DNA from: Durusdinium trenchii
Taxonomy: Eukaryota; Sar; Dinophyceae; Suessiales; Symbiodiniaceae
Reading direction: 5' to 3'
Assembly (NCBI GenBank): GCA_963970005.1
Contig: CAXAMN010018668.1
Coordinates: forward strand, 615,356-679,355
Length of the DNA: 64,000 nt
Position numbers and translations under genes: made by a program. Numbering within the stretch: the stretch's first letter is position 1; each line of letters starts with the position of its first letter. The notes beneath the pieces were generated by a model. That model was not told the origin of the DNA, searched no databases, and saw only the letters and a list, made by a program, of their open reading frames with translations. Shown piece by piece: positions 1-10,640 of this stretch.

Positions 1-456
1 GCCAACTCCTTCTCCAGCTGCCATTGCTCACGGGGCTTGGGTCCGTGTCCTAGCACTGAAGCTTTGGAGAGTATGCCTTCGGAACATCTGGTGTAGGAGC
101 TGAAAGCCCGCATGGGCTTGCCCAGTGCATGGATTCGAGCAAGCATCTGGGCTTCATTGTCATCGTCTGGTGGCTGGAAATCCAGCAGTCCACTTGTATG
201 TAGAACGTCACTCAAAGTCTTTGGGATGGGTCCCTTCTTTTCCCTCTTAGCGACTGGGCTGGCTGCTTCCTGCTCACTCTCGCTGCCATGGTCGGGGGCG
301 ATGTCATCCATCTCTACATCCTCAGCAGCTGCCATGAACTCTTCCTGAGCAACCTCCATCTCATCCTTCAATAGCATGTTTGTCTCGGTCGCTTCGATTC
401 GCTTCGCAAACTGCTTCTTGGAGATCGTCCGTTTCATCATCAATGACATCATCGGC
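1..456 (-). CDS. Edge exon of the left-hand gene
   Basis: A minus-strand frame is open from the acceptor (GCAG just above 456) to base 1. It reads roughly 150 residues, beginning around MMSLMMKRTISKKQ and including an acidic stretch (AAAEDVEMDDIAP) and a basic KREKKGP motif. Residue composition and lack of stops support coding. It has no stop inside the window, so the gene continues to the left. Function unknown. Confidence 0.5.
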
Positions 457-3075
457 CTGCCCGACAAAATAGAGCCAATCAATGACTATATATACAAGGT
501 TCTTTTTTAAAAGGTAATCTTTAAGTTTGTTTTACTGTAGATGGCTCTGGCGTGTTCTGTGTTTTTCGGGATTGCTGTGCATGGGTGTGGATGTAAACAT
601 AAATGAAAATGAATGAAGCCACATGAAACAGCCAAACCTCCATCTCAGCATCATCCTCTGGATCGTCGACCTCCTCTGGGAGCACACCGTTTGCAAGCAA
701 AAGCTGCTTGCCCTCGGTATGGAACCAATCTTCCACCCCTGCCTTGATGGCCTCCGGGGATAGGCCAACGGAGCAAGCTGAAGCGAAGGTAGTTGCATCT
801 CGAAAAGCCTGCTTCGCCAAGTTCTTGAAGTCAGCTCTCTGCTCTGGAAGATTCTTTCTGCTGGATCTAGCCTCCGCAAGCATTGGTAAGCATTGTCTCA
901 AGATATCTGAAGCTAAGTGTGGTAGAGAATGGTGCAAAAAATATTCAGCTGGTGTGACGCAAGTCCCACACCCCAAGGATAAATATTGGAAGGATGTGAT
1001 TTGCCCACATTGTTCTCTCTTCCCCCCCAAACAAGAATCACACCATATTATTCTTGGAGTATTCTGCATCAAACCACGCTCCCAAAAAAATATTTGATTA
1101 TATATACTGTACATCTATGCCAGCCTTTTCCATCGTGGTCCACATGCGTGACTCGCAGAACCGTCACCAGACACATTTCAGGATTGAAATCCAAGAATAT
1201 CCCCATTGGATTATCCTGGGGGATACTCAGAAGACGCCGAAACGGAGACATGCCGAAACATGCCAAACCATCCGAAACCTGTTCCATTTCAGAAGGTTGA
1301 CGCCGAAAGCCTAAGCATCCCGAACGTTCCAAAACACAAACTCAACATCATCAGGCACAGTTGCGTACCGACATGAATTGAAGCCTATTGGTATGGAATG
1401 GGTCGGTTCGGCTTTGCCAAACAAACCCACCCTTGGATCCAAGAGTTGAAAACAGCGGCGCAAACAGCGGCGCAAAAAGCCGCAGTGTACGCTGCGCTCA
1501 TGGGGAGATCAGGGCCTCCGCATACACCACCCTTGCATTTGCTGATCAGCCTCAACTTGCGACCTAACTTCTTCTCAACCTTTTCCTTGTTTGCCTGGAC
1601 TTTCACTTTGAGCTTTGCCAACTGCTTTTTGTTCAGCTGCCAGTGGAGCCTAGCAAGATCAGGCAGGTCAGATGTTCTGCAAGGCCCCAAACAATGCTAT
1701 CCAAAAATACAAAAACATACCCAAAAACATCCAAAAACATCAAGACCTTATCATATTGTTGTCACTCTTTCCTGAATGAAACCAATTCGATAGCCTTAGA
1801 TAACATCAATGGAGGCCAGAAAACAGTGTCGTCTTGTACACGTTCGTCAGAAGCACCGAAGGCTTTAGCATAAAGTGACCAAAGGACCCCAGGTAAGTTG
1901 GGACCTGGCTGAGGGAAAGCTGGCTCGTAAGAGTCTCCCAAACTGGCAAACTGAACATGCTGCTTGATGTGGGTTGCTCGATGAGAACTTGAATCGGCTT
2001 GACTCGAAGCACAGCTTGGATACATATAGCCTGTGACAGCAGGCTTCGGGACGTAGAAAAAATTAAGAGTGAAAAGACAAACACAATCAAACGCAGTAAC
2101 ATGCGCAAACAAACACACAAAACATTTCAACACAACATGCACAAACACTTCAAGGAACTAGGTTCTCAGTAATGTAGTTGCCCAATTTGACCTTCAAGCT
2201 CTGCTCGTTGCCACGTGGCCCAAGGTGTGTAGCTACATAACTCCGAAGCAAAGGCGCTGCTTCTGGAATGGCAGCTTGTAGCACGCAAGTCACATCACAC
2301 GCCAAGAAAACAAAAAAGAAAACCTACAAAAATATACTTACAAGACTCTGTGTAAGGCAAGCGAATATGTGCGTCCAAACCTTCCTCGCCCAGGCCATCT
2401 GCTTGGGTCCAAGAAGTGTGCTCAGGAAGCTCACGCTTTAGGAGACCCTCTTTCTTCAGGAATGCTTCGCAGTCCCGTGCAACCTAGTGTGCAAAATTAT
2501 TCGTGAAGTCTGTCTGATCTGGGGGTCCTACTGAATAAAAATGCCTCCAAAACATATAAACCCAGATGTCCAACGCTATTGGAAATATTGGACGGGAAAT
2601 ACATTTGGGTTGCAGAAAAAGTTTATAGGGTCTTTCTGTTCCTGATGACCCTAAGAATAAGTTTTCCATGATATCCATTGAAGAAACATGAAGCAAAACA
2701 TAACAAAACAATGCTGTAAAATACTTTGGGCAGCACTTGGCGGCTCAACTTTTGCCGGGGACAGCTGGCAAACGCAATGGCACTCCCTCCGCGCTTACCT
2801 GGCAGCAACGAAGGATGCCGACACACATGTCCCTGGATCGTGTGCCCCAAAAGAAAACATACATAAACATACATCAAAACACAGGCCAATCCAATAATCT
2901 CTGCAACTAGATGCCCCTGGAACAATGTCTGGTTTGTCACCGCCACAGTCATTGCAAAAGGAGGCAGGAAACTTCCTGGTAGCCTCAACGGATCTCTCAT
3001 GGCCATCCCCGGAAGAGAGCATGCTAGTCTCTGCAGCCCTGGCTTCCGTCTCGGCACACACTCTGCTGGATTGAT
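1..3075 (-). CDS. Multi-exon gene for an unrecognised charged protein, partial at left edge
   Basis: Coding-like exons follow one another on the minus strand. Approximate limits, in transcript order, are 3064-2905, an uncertain one near 2830-2797, then 2483-2342, 2274-2159, 2043-1783, 1676-1533, 871-638 and 456-1. Several edges have good splice sites: donor GTAAGT at 2341, donor GT at 1782 and 637, acceptor GCAG before 456. The product is rich in Glu, Asp, Lys and Ala. It includes a Lys-rich helical stretch (LNKKQLAKLKVKVQANKEK) and an acidic patch (VDDPEDDAEMEV). The last exon stays open for about 150 codons to the window edge. The frame across the 638/456 junction is ambiguous: the simplest join runs into a stop, so another small intron or a frameshift is possible. 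I recognise no family, and the 5' end is not identified. Confidence 0.5.
638..871 (-). CDS. Internal exon of the left-hand gene
   Basis: The exon reads EARSSRKNLPEQRADF and onward to VDDPEDDAEME on the minus strand. It ends at a GAG|GT donor (637-636) and starts after a GGAG acceptor. It is a compact, soluble, charged segment with no recognised domain. Confidence 0.45.
1783..2043 (-). CDS. Internal exon of the left-hand gene
   Basis: The exon starts after a GAAG acceptor and ends at a GT donor (1782). It encodes about 87 residues, including SLGDSYEPAFPQPGPN and LYAKAFGASDERVQDD. The neighbouring exons 2159-2274 (EAAPLLRSYVATHLGPRG) and 2342-2483 (CEAFLKKEGLLKRELPEH) look equally coding. No domain is recognised. 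Confidence 0.45.
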
Positions 3076-3288
3076 CAAGGAATCAGTCTCTGGCCGCTGG
3101 ATCTCAAAGCCAATTTGGCATAGACATTTGTCGTGACATGCGTTTCTCGGCTTGCTGCTGAAAGTGTTTGCAAGAGTTTTTCAGACTCATGTACCTTTTT
3201 CACTTTTGGAGTTCTCATTCGGGGACATTTTTTGGGATATTTCAGACACCCTGATAAAGTGCAAGCAGTGGCAGAGTGTTAATTTTGG

Positions 3289-3460
3289 ATGAGAGGAAAG
3301 AGTGGCGAGGTTAAGCGAAGATTTGGCGCCGTGGAGCCTGTCATGTTTGCAGAAGCCATCTCTGGTCGTTCACTATGGCAAGGAAACCTTGTTTCGTTTT
3401 ATTTGACGTCGTTCTTTGATGCATGTTGTGAAGGAGGGGTTTTGAAAAGACACTGTTGTT
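3289..3460 (+). repeat. Dispersed repeat block, second copy at 32,021-32,200
   Basis: The stretch starting ATGAGAGGAAAGA and ending near GGGGTTTTGAAAAGA recurs in the same orientation at about 32,021-32,200. The second copy differs by a few substitutions and a short insertion. Here it leads directly into the ~1 kb repeat starting with a T-run and CCACGAG. At 32.2 kb it leads instead into a different block (GTTGAGGTTTTGAGCTCG). The GAAAAGA site is therefore a boundary between repeat modules. Confidence 0.7.
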
Positions 3461-4449
3461 TTTTTTCCACGAGTACGGACGCCGTGTGGGCATGGTGCCC
3501 AGGTCATCGTTGAAGGAAGGGAAGAACAGACAGATGGTGGAGAAAGGAACAAAGACCCCAAAACCAACCCAAACCAAACACCCAAGCCCGCAGGCCGAAA
3601 CTCCACCATCTTGTAGTCTTTCCTCTACACTGGGTGAAACGTGTGAAACAGAGACTAGTGGCAATTAATGGGCCTGAATTCTCAAAAGAAAAGGACGGCA
3701 GCGCAAGCTGTGTTCATGGAAAGCCGCCTAGGAGGCTTCAAACGGACTTTCCTTACCGAGTATTGGTGACCAGTGGCCACACCACAGTGTGGCAAAACAA
3801 GGTCACTTTGCAGGTCAGGTGTCTCGCGATGCTCCAGCGCTGGTTGTAATCAGGTCGACCAAGAGTGACAAGATCTGAGCAGCAATCCGTGGAAAAGACC
3901 ATTCTTGCAGCACACCCCGTTCAACTGGTGGCGCATACAAGGCCAGTCACATGCTGCCCGACAAAAGCCAAACCGTGGCGGCAATTCCTAGCGAGAGAAG
4001 CCTGCAGCTAAGGGTGAACCGGGCACAACCTCCCCGAGGGGAGGCAAACCCAGCACCCTTCGGCACGCACCGGTGCCAATAGGGGATGTCTCTTGAGTCA
4101 GTGAGGCGCTGCGTAATTGCAAAAAGTGATCTGCTGCGTGCAAGGCCCGTGTGAAACATGTGAAACTTTGAGCTCTCCTAGCATGATATCTGTACCTCTT
4201 TGTACAAAATTGGAAATGTCGGACATCAACAGCGGGAACTAAGGTTCCCCCTGGGCATCCTTCATTGCCACTATCTACCACCCGCCGTTTAGGAACGCAG
4301 AACTAAGGTTCTCGCTCCTATCGGCTCACTACGCAGCGAATGGCGAGAAGAGGTCATGGTTCTACTTGGTGTCTGCGCATTTTTCTTGCCGTATATGCCT
4401 GGAAATCATCCTTTCCTAGCGCTCGAATACTGACACTTGGCTCAGCTCA
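3461..4449 (+). repeat. ~1 kb dispersed repeat, copy 1 of 3
   Basis: This copy starts at a T-run plus CCACGAGTACGGACGCC and continues through CATCGTTGAAGGAAGGGAAG. It ends after the stretch around GGAAATGTCGGACATCAAC and TCTACCACCCGCCG. A close direct copy lies at 7,709-8,720 and an inverted copy at about 30,020-30,978. No long ORF is conserved between copies, so it looks non-coding. Its downstream edge overlaps the 3' side of the adjacent LRR gene. Confidence 0.8.
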
Positions 4450-5737
4450 CTACCCACGTCGCCCTTGCTCCTCTCCTGCCTCGGAAGCATTGCTGGTCTT
4501 TGGTGCTGGGTCTAGATAGTCTTCTCGCCAAAGATCGTTTGCATCATTCGGCAAGACTCGAAGCCACGTGGGCTTGTCGAAGTGCTCGCATTTGTCAAAA
4601 GCATTAGACTGGGCATATGTCCCTCGCCATGTGCTGCTTTTTCCTTGCTTGAGGATTATTCGAAGATGCGTGCAGCCTGCAAAGGCATGCCTCGCAATGT
4701 AAAGCAGGGATGGCGGAGTAGAGACCTCCTTCAGGGAAATACACTTGTAAAAGGCTTCTTGCTCAATGGTCCTCAGCATGCGGGGAAGGCAAAGTTGTTG
4801 CAGCTGCGAGCAGTAAGCAAAGGTTGAGCCTAGAATCTCAAGTACGTCTGTTTGGGACAAATCAACGATTTGCAGCTGCTGGCAGCTCATACAGGCAGCA
4901 AAGCCTATCCTGTGGAAACTCGTAGGTAACGCCAGCTCAACAATGCCCGACTCTTGAAAACAGCAGTCCGGCAAACATCGGTTTGGGTACGTTGTAGCAG
5001 ACTCTGACATGCCCAAGTTGATGTTGCGCAGCGCCGTGCATGCTTGAAAGGCACGAGGCCTTAGCTGGGCTTGGGGAGCTAGCTTATTGCTAGGGCAATG
5101 TGCCGCACCAACCTGCGTTAAGGAGCAACACTCTTCGAATACCTTGGTGCCGAAATACTTGCAGCTTGGGGCGACCACCACACGTAGCACTTGACACTTA
5201 CTGAAGGCACCATGCAAAAGACCGACTACTGTGTCTGGCAGGTGGACGATTTGCAGTTGTCGACAGCACCGCCACGCAGCCTCTCCTACAATCTTGACAC
5301 CATTCTCTACTAGAACGTGGCGAATTTCAGTGCAAAAGGAGAAGGCTTGTGGAGGAATTTTGCCATTTCTACTACACAGCACCCGAACTGCCTTGACTTC
5401 CCCTTTGAGTTGCCCCTTGTGCCCTGCCTCTACCATGCACTGCTTAGCGATTACATAATACTTCTGGTTGGTGCTGATTGCACTCTGGATTGGGTCAGCA
5501 AGGACCTGCAGGGTATTCATATGCACAAATTGCAGTTCACACCCTAAGGTGCTTGCGTTTCCTAGATGGGGGAGCCTTGCTAATACTGCATTCTCGAGGC
5601 TCCGAAGACTGGCATGCCCACCAGGGTCCAAATCTTACGGGTAGTTCCTCCCCTGCTGGCGTAGTCAGCGTGATGGTCCGCTCCCCTGGCTTTCCCCTGC
5701 TATGCCATGGACTGGCTCCACCTACTTCTTCAGTCAT
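4450..5737 (-). pseudogene. LRR gene A: beta-grasp-like N-terminus plus BspA-type LRRs, frameshifted
   Basis: An ATG at 5737 opens a short frame (MTEEVGGASP... ITLTTPAGEELPVRF). It aligns with the N-termini of the neighbouring LRR genes. The matching continuation (GGHASLRSLENAVLARLP) is in the next frame and runs to 4450, about 390 residues. A single-base frameshift near 5,631 therefore separates them, unless it is an assembly error. The long frame holds repeated AF/CxxLxxVxLPxxL units typical of BspA-like (LRR_5) repeats, for example CCRQLQIVHLPDTVVGLLH. There is no signal peptide and no membrane segment. In bacteria and protists this LRR type is a binding scaffold; the ligand here is unknown. 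The tail is acidic/basic and lacks repeats. Confidence 0.7.
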
Positions 5738-5739
5738 GC

Positions 5740-5994
5740 TCTGTACGCAGGATTCACTGGTTTGAGCCCGAGGAAGTGCGTGCCTGAAAAAATTCTAGAC
5801 GAGACCCTTCTCTATCCGACAGCAGCGAGGCACTCACTCCCCTGTCTAACGGAGGGCAACTGTGGTTAGTTACTCGTGGTGAAGAGTACTGTTTCGCAAC
5901 TGCTGGCCTACTCCGGACCCGAGCTAAGGCTCGCACCCAGACTCTGAAAAAGTGACAGCAGGGCCATGACAGTTGTGGATGGAAGGGTGCTCCT
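5740..5994. other. LRR intergenic spacer, duplicated at ~8,940-9,120
   Basis: This spacer holds no convincing gene. The part around GCTGGCCTACTCCGGACCCG and the TCTCTATCCGACAGC stretch recur at 8,940-9,100, which shows the spacer was carried in the segmental duplication. Confidence 0.6.
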
Positions 5995-6767
5995 CTATCC
6001 TAGACCAGGGGTGTAGCCCATGTCCGGGATCATATGCAGCCAGGGTGGCCATTTCATAGCCGGACAGATGGCGAAAGCATTTTCTTCCGCATAAACCCCT
6101 CGCCATTTGCGTGTTCCGGGCATTTTGACCAGCCTCCGAAAGGCAGTGCAGTCCATATAACCAAAGTCGCGACAACTCGGAGCCAAGACACTATTTAGGA
6201 GCTTGCAGTCCCCTTGCAGTCCCGAAAGGCATTATCTGCAATGCCTACCACTGTGGCCGGCAGTTTGACAATGCGGAGTTGCCGGCAATCTTGCCACGCC
6301 TCTGCACCAATGAGCCTGATCCCTGACTCGACGCTAACGTGTCGCAGGCGTGGAACACCTGCAAAGGCCCATTCTGGGACAATTTTTTCTGGGTTCATAG
6401 GGACATGAACGGCTAAGGGGACTTGATCAATAGAATAACCTCCGAGCTGTTCTTGTTCTGGCAGGGTAACACTACAGTTCCTGAAGACAATGGTGTATTC
6501 TTTACCTTGCTGCAACTTATCCCAGATTGGGTCCTCAAGGTAGGTTTGCGTCATGGTTTGTAAAAACTCAATGACACACCCAAAAACTTTGAGGTCAGTG
6601 ACCGAGGCCAGATAGTCCATGACCTGGTCTTCTAAATCTGTAAATCGGTCGAACTTGGCGACACTGAGAGAGACCTTAAAGGTTACACCCGAAAGCGTAG
6701 TCAGCAGCAAGGGGCATTCCCTGACTGGCTCCTTTTCGAGGGGAGTGCTACATGGATGAATTGTCAA
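5995..6767 (-). pseudogene. LRR gene B1: truncated copy with 10-bp duplication and ~0.49 kb deletion
   Basis: This copy aligns closely with the open LRR gene at 9,127-10,422. The N-terminal 185 residues are in frame (LLLTTLSGVTFKVSLSV through IADNAFRDCK). A tandem duplication of 10 bp (CCTTGCAGTC written twice near 6,205) then shifts the frame. After DFGY, about 488 bp present in the intact copy are missing. The sequence resumes at DCTAFRRLVKMPGTRKW and runs to the same C-terminus (MIPDMGYTPGLG). The expected start region also lost two bases (ATGAATAGC in the intact copy, ATGTAGC here). It is a clear pseudogene. Confidence 0.85.
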
Positions 6768-6911
6768 GCTCTTTGTGCGGCAGGCTATTTGCTATCATTG
6801 TGCGAGCCACAGGTGCCCAGTCTGCTCATGGGCTGTTCCTACGGCCAGGGATGTTTCCTGAAGACAGATGCTAAGGCACCCACCTTGAGCCTCTCATGGC
6901 CTGGCATAATG

Positions 6912-7708
6912 TTAGGGGTACACATGGTGTAGCTCCTCGTCAAAAGCGTCTGAATCTGGTCCTTCCGCGGGGAGCAGCTCCAGCGAAAGGGGTTTTTCAA
7001 ATTTGTCGCACATAAAGAAAGCATTGTGCTCTGCCTGCACCCACTGTTCAATGTCACCCCAATCTAGGAGGGTAAACCGTTGCAGCTGCTCGCACCCGCA
7101 GAAGGCACGGTTGCCTATGTCACTGAGTTCTGTCGGGATGACAACTTCTTGCAGCGCAACACAATTAAGGAAGACTTCTTTTTCAATTTGCATGAGTCGC
7201 GGTGGAAGCCACATGCACTGCAATGTTACACAGTGGGCAAAGGTGGAAGAGAGTAGGGCTGTGACCTCTGTGCTCATGAGGTTGACCTCCACTGGACTTT
7301 TGCAATTTTCACAGGCCCTCGCCCGCGATGTTGTGAAAATCATTCGGCAAGCACAGCTGTTCAATGCCTGCTCCACAGAATGCGCCTTCAGGCAGAGCTC
7401 GTGGTTTATTAGTACGATCCATATCAAAGGTGATAGTTGTGAGCGTGAGGCAACTCTCGAAAGCATATTTGCCAAGCTGTGCGCCTGGTGCCAGGACGCT
7501 GCTGTCCTCTGTTTCGTGACTGACCCCAACGCTGCCTAGGGAACAGCACTCTGCAAACACCCTCTGGCCGTATTGGACACACCCTGGTGCGGCGACCTCA
7601 CGCAGCACACAGCACCCCATGAAGGTCCCTTCCGCCAGACTTATGACCGAAGGTGGAAGCTTGACAATCTGCAGTTGCTGGCAACTCTGCCAGGCCGCAA
7701 TTCCTATA
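6912..7708 (-). pseudogene. LRR gene C: 5'-truncated and frameshifted copy
   Basis: LRR units read GIAAWQSCQQLQIVKLP through HDFHNI-like sequence, then a frameshift near 7,320. They continue as ACENCKSPVEVNLMS and on to EGPDSDAFDEELHHVYP. The copy is cut at 7,708, where the next unit's ~1 kb dispersed repeat begins. The N-terminal beta-grasp-like part, present in paralogue D, is missing. The reading frame continues by chance into the repeat. The paralogue at 10,640-11,977 shows what is absent. Confidence 0.85.
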
Positions 7709-8720
7709 TGTTTTTTTCCACGAGTGCGGACGCCGTGTGGGCATGGTGCCCAGGTCATCGTTGAAGGAAGGGAAGAAAGGCAGATGGTGGAGAATGGAAC
7801 AAAGACCCCAAAAAACCAACCCAAAACCAAACACCCAAGCCCGCAGGCCGACTCCACCATCTTGTAGTCTTCCCTATACACTAGGTGAAACGTGTGAAAC
7901 TGAGACTAGTGACAACTAGTGGGCCTGAATTCGCAAAAGAAGGGGACTGCAGCGCAAGCTGTGTTCATGGAAAGCCGCCTAGAAGGCTTCAAACGGACTT
8001 TCCTTACCAAGTGTTGATGACCAGCGGCCACACCACAGTGTGGCAAAACAAGGTCACTTTGCAGGTCAGGTGTCTCGCAATGCTCCAGCAGTGATTGTAA
8101 TCAGGCCAACCGAATGTACGAAGATCTAAGCAGCAATCCATGGAAAAGACCATACTTGTAGCACAACCCGTTCAACCGGTGGCGCATGCAAGGTCAGTCA
8201 CATGCTGCCAGACAGAATTCAATTACGGCGGCAATTCCTAGCGAGAGAAGCCTGCAGCTAAGGGTGAATCGGGCACCACCTCCCCGTGGGGAGGCAGACC
8301 CAACACCCTTCGGCGCACCACGGTGCCAAAAAGGGGGATGTCACTTGAGTCTGTGCGGCGCTGTTTAATGGCAAAAGGTGAGAGGTGCGCGCAAGGCCCG
8401 TGTGAAACCTGTGAAACTTTGAGCTCTCCTAGCATGATATCTGTACCTCTTTGTACAAAATTGGAAATGTCGGACATCAACAGCGGGAACTAAGGTTCCC
8501 CCTGGGCATCCTTCATTGCCACTATCTACCACCCGCCGTGTAGGAACGCAGAACTAAGGTTCTCGCTCCTATCGGCTCACTTCGCAGCGGATGGCGAGAA
8601 GAGGTCATGGTTCTGCTTGGTGTCTGTGCATTTCACTTGCCGCATATGCCTGGAAATCATCCTTTTCTAATGCTCAAAACTGACACTTGGCTCAACTCAC
8701 CGCTCACGTCGCACTTGCTT
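7709..8720 (+). repeat. ~1 kb dispersed repeat, copy 2 of 3
   Basis: This is a direct copy of 3,461-4,449 with scattered substitutions and small indels. It begins at a T-run plus CCACGAGTGCGGACGCC, immediately abutting the broken LRR gene C. It therefore marks the junction between the two segmental-duplication units. Confidence 0.8.
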
Positions 8721-8938
8721 CTCTCCTGGCTCCGAAGCATAGCTTCGCTGAGGCTGGTGCTAGATAGTTTGTGTCGCTCAAGGTCATTTGCGTTATAGGT
8801 CATCGAATGCTATGGTGTCGAAAACTTGCATCTCGGGGCGCCAACGTCCCGCAGCATTTGACACCTAAACCAGTGACCGACTGCTGTGTCTGGCAGGTGG
8901 ACGATTTGCCGTTGTCGACATCACCGCCACGCCAAGAC
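8671..8938 (-). pseudogene. Remnant of a second LRR gene A
   Basis: Two scraps match LRR gene A. Bases 8,671-8,790 match 4,419-4,548 (the C-terminal edge of A). Bases about 8,806-8,938 match 5,150-5,280, sharing TGTCTGGCAGGTGGACGATT. The sequence between and beyond them has been lost. In this duplication unit gene A survives only as a relic. Confidence 0.75.
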
Positions 8939-9126
8939 CCTTCTCTATCCGACAGCCTCTGGGCACTTACTCCGCGTATAACGGAGGGCAACTATGGTTA
9001 GTAACTCGTGTTGAGGAGTACTATTTCGCAGTTGCTGGCCTACTCCGGACCCGAGCTAAGGCTCGCACCCAGACCCTAACAAATTGATATCAGGGCCACG
9101 ACAGCTGTGGATGGAGGGATGATCCT

Positions 9127-10422
9127 CTATCCTAAGCCAGGGGTGTAGCCCATGTCTGGGATCATGTGCAGCCAGGGTGGCCATTTCATGGCCGGACAGA
9201 TGGCAAAAGCATTTTCTTCAGCATAAACCCCATGCCATCTGCGTGTTCCGGGCATTTTGACCAGCCTCCGAAGGGCAGTGCAGTCCAAGAAAGCCCTACT
9301 TCCAATATACTTGAGAGCAGGTGGAATGGCAAGCTCAACAAGGGCGGCACAGTTCATAAAGGCTTTAACTCGGATTGTATGGAGGGTTGTCGGTAGGAAG
9401 ACTTCCCGAAGGCTAGTGCAGTGGCCAAAAGTGAATTCCGGAATTTCTTCAATCATGGTGTTACGGAGGTCAACACTGTTGAGCAGTCGACAACTGTCAC
9501 AAGCGTGCGCTCCTATGGCTACAAAGTGCTTTGGGAGAACGAGCGTGTAGATGCCTGTAGAGCTGAGGCAGCCCGGAGCTAGCTCTCTGGTCCTGTCTTG
9601 CTGGGTTAACCCGTTCAATTCAGATCGGGGGGATGAAACCTCACTCACGGTGACCTCTGCAAGGTTGATGCACCCTTGGAAGAGGTATTGCCCGAAATTG
9701 GTTTCCCCGCTGAACACATTTACAGCTCCACCCGATGCATACACACGCTGCAAGGAACAACATTCTGAAAAGGCTTTGTAACCAAAATCGCGACAACCCG
9801 GAGCCAAGACACTATTTAGGAGCTTGCAGTCCCGGAAGGCATTATCTGCAATGCCTACCACTGTGGCCGGCAGTTTGACGATGCGGAGTTGCCGGCAATC
9901 TTGCCACGCCTCTGCTCCTATGAGCCTGATCCCTGACTCGACGCTAACGTGTCGCAAGCGTGGCACACCTGCAAAGGCCCATTCTGGGACAGTTTCTTCT
10001 GAGTTCATTGGGACATGAACAGCTAAGGGGACTTGATCAATAGGATAACCACCGAGCTGTTCTTGTTCTCGCAGGGTAACACTACAGTCCCTGAAGACAA
10101 TGGTATATTCTCTACCCTGCTGCAACTTATCCCAAATTGGGTCCTCTAGGTAGGTTTGCGTGGTGGTGTGTAAAAAGTCAATGACGCACCCAAAAACTGG
10201 GAGGTCAGTGACCGAGGCCAGATAATCCATAACCTGGTCTTCTAAATCTGTAAATCGGTCGAACTTGGCGACACTAAGAGAGACCTGAAAGGTTACCCCC
10301 GAAAGCGTTGTCAGCAACAGGGGGCATTCCATGACTGGCTCCTTTTCGATGGGAGTGCTATTCATGGATGAACTGTCAAACTCTTTTTGCGGTAGGCTAT
10401 TTGCTATCATTGTGCGAGCCAC
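9127..10422 (-). CDS. LRR gene B2: intact beta-grasp-like plus BspA-type LRR protein
   Basis: This is the one open copy in the block, up to 431 residues. The frame begins upstream of two ATGs; the likely start is the ATG at MIANSLPQKEF or the later MNSTPIEKEP. Residues ~30-120 (LLLTTLSGVTFQVSLSV ... VFGCVIDFL) form a conserved N-terminal region whose strand pattern resembles a ubiquitin-like fold. That fold is inferred only from the pattern. Residues ~135-390 are eight or so BspA-like LRRs with AFxxCxxLxxV cores (ECCSLQRVYASG, SCRLLNSVDLRN, NCAALVELAIPP). It has no signal peptide or transmembrane helix, so it is probably an intracellular scaffold. It lies downstream, on the minus strand, of LRR gene D and upstream of the duplication junction. 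Confidence 0.8.
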   Translation of the reverse strand: MARTMIANSLPQKEFDSSSMNSTPIEKEPVMECPLLLTTLSGVTFQVSLSVAKFDRFTDLEDQVMDYLASVTDLPVFGCVIDFLHTTTQTYLEDPIWDKLQQGREYTIVFRDCSVTLREQEQLGGYPIDQVPLAVHVPMNSEETVPEWAFAGVPRLRHVSVESGIRLIGAEAWQDCRQLRIVKLPATVVGIADNAFRDCKLLNSVLAPGCRDFGYKAFSECCSLQRVYASGGAVNVFSGETNFGQYLFQGCINLAEVTVSEVSSPRSELNGLTQQDRTRELAPGCLSSTGIYTLVLPKHFVAIGAHACDSCRLLNSVDLRNTMIEEIPEFTFGHCTSLREVFLPTTLHTIRVKAFMNCAALVELAIPPALKYIGSRAFLDCTALRRLVKMPGTRRWHGVYAEENAFAICPAMKWPPWLHMIPDMGYTPGLG

Positions 10423-10640
10423 TGGTGTCCAGTCTGCGCATGGGCTGTTCCTACGGCCGGGGCTGTGTCCTTAAGACAGATGCTAAGGCACCTCCCTTGA
10501 GCCTCTCATGGCCTGGCACAAAGCTAAGGGTACACATGGTTTAGCTCCTAGTCAGAGCGGTTGGCATGGCAATGTTCATTCATGGCAGTGTAGCTCCGTA
10601 AAGTCTACCCTGGACTGGCATGACAGTGGCAATATTCGTG
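10423..10640. other. Spacer between LRR genes D and B2
   Basis: No gene is seen. The part around TGAGCCTCTCATGGCCTGGCA also occurs at 6,880-6,910, between genes C and B1, so the spacer is shared by both duplication units. Confidence 0.6.

Noticed and set aside
3461-4449. Short frames inside the ~1 kb dispersed repeat (shared by its copies)
   Set aside because: Frames are not maintained between the three copies, and the shared sequence is better explained by repeat duplication.
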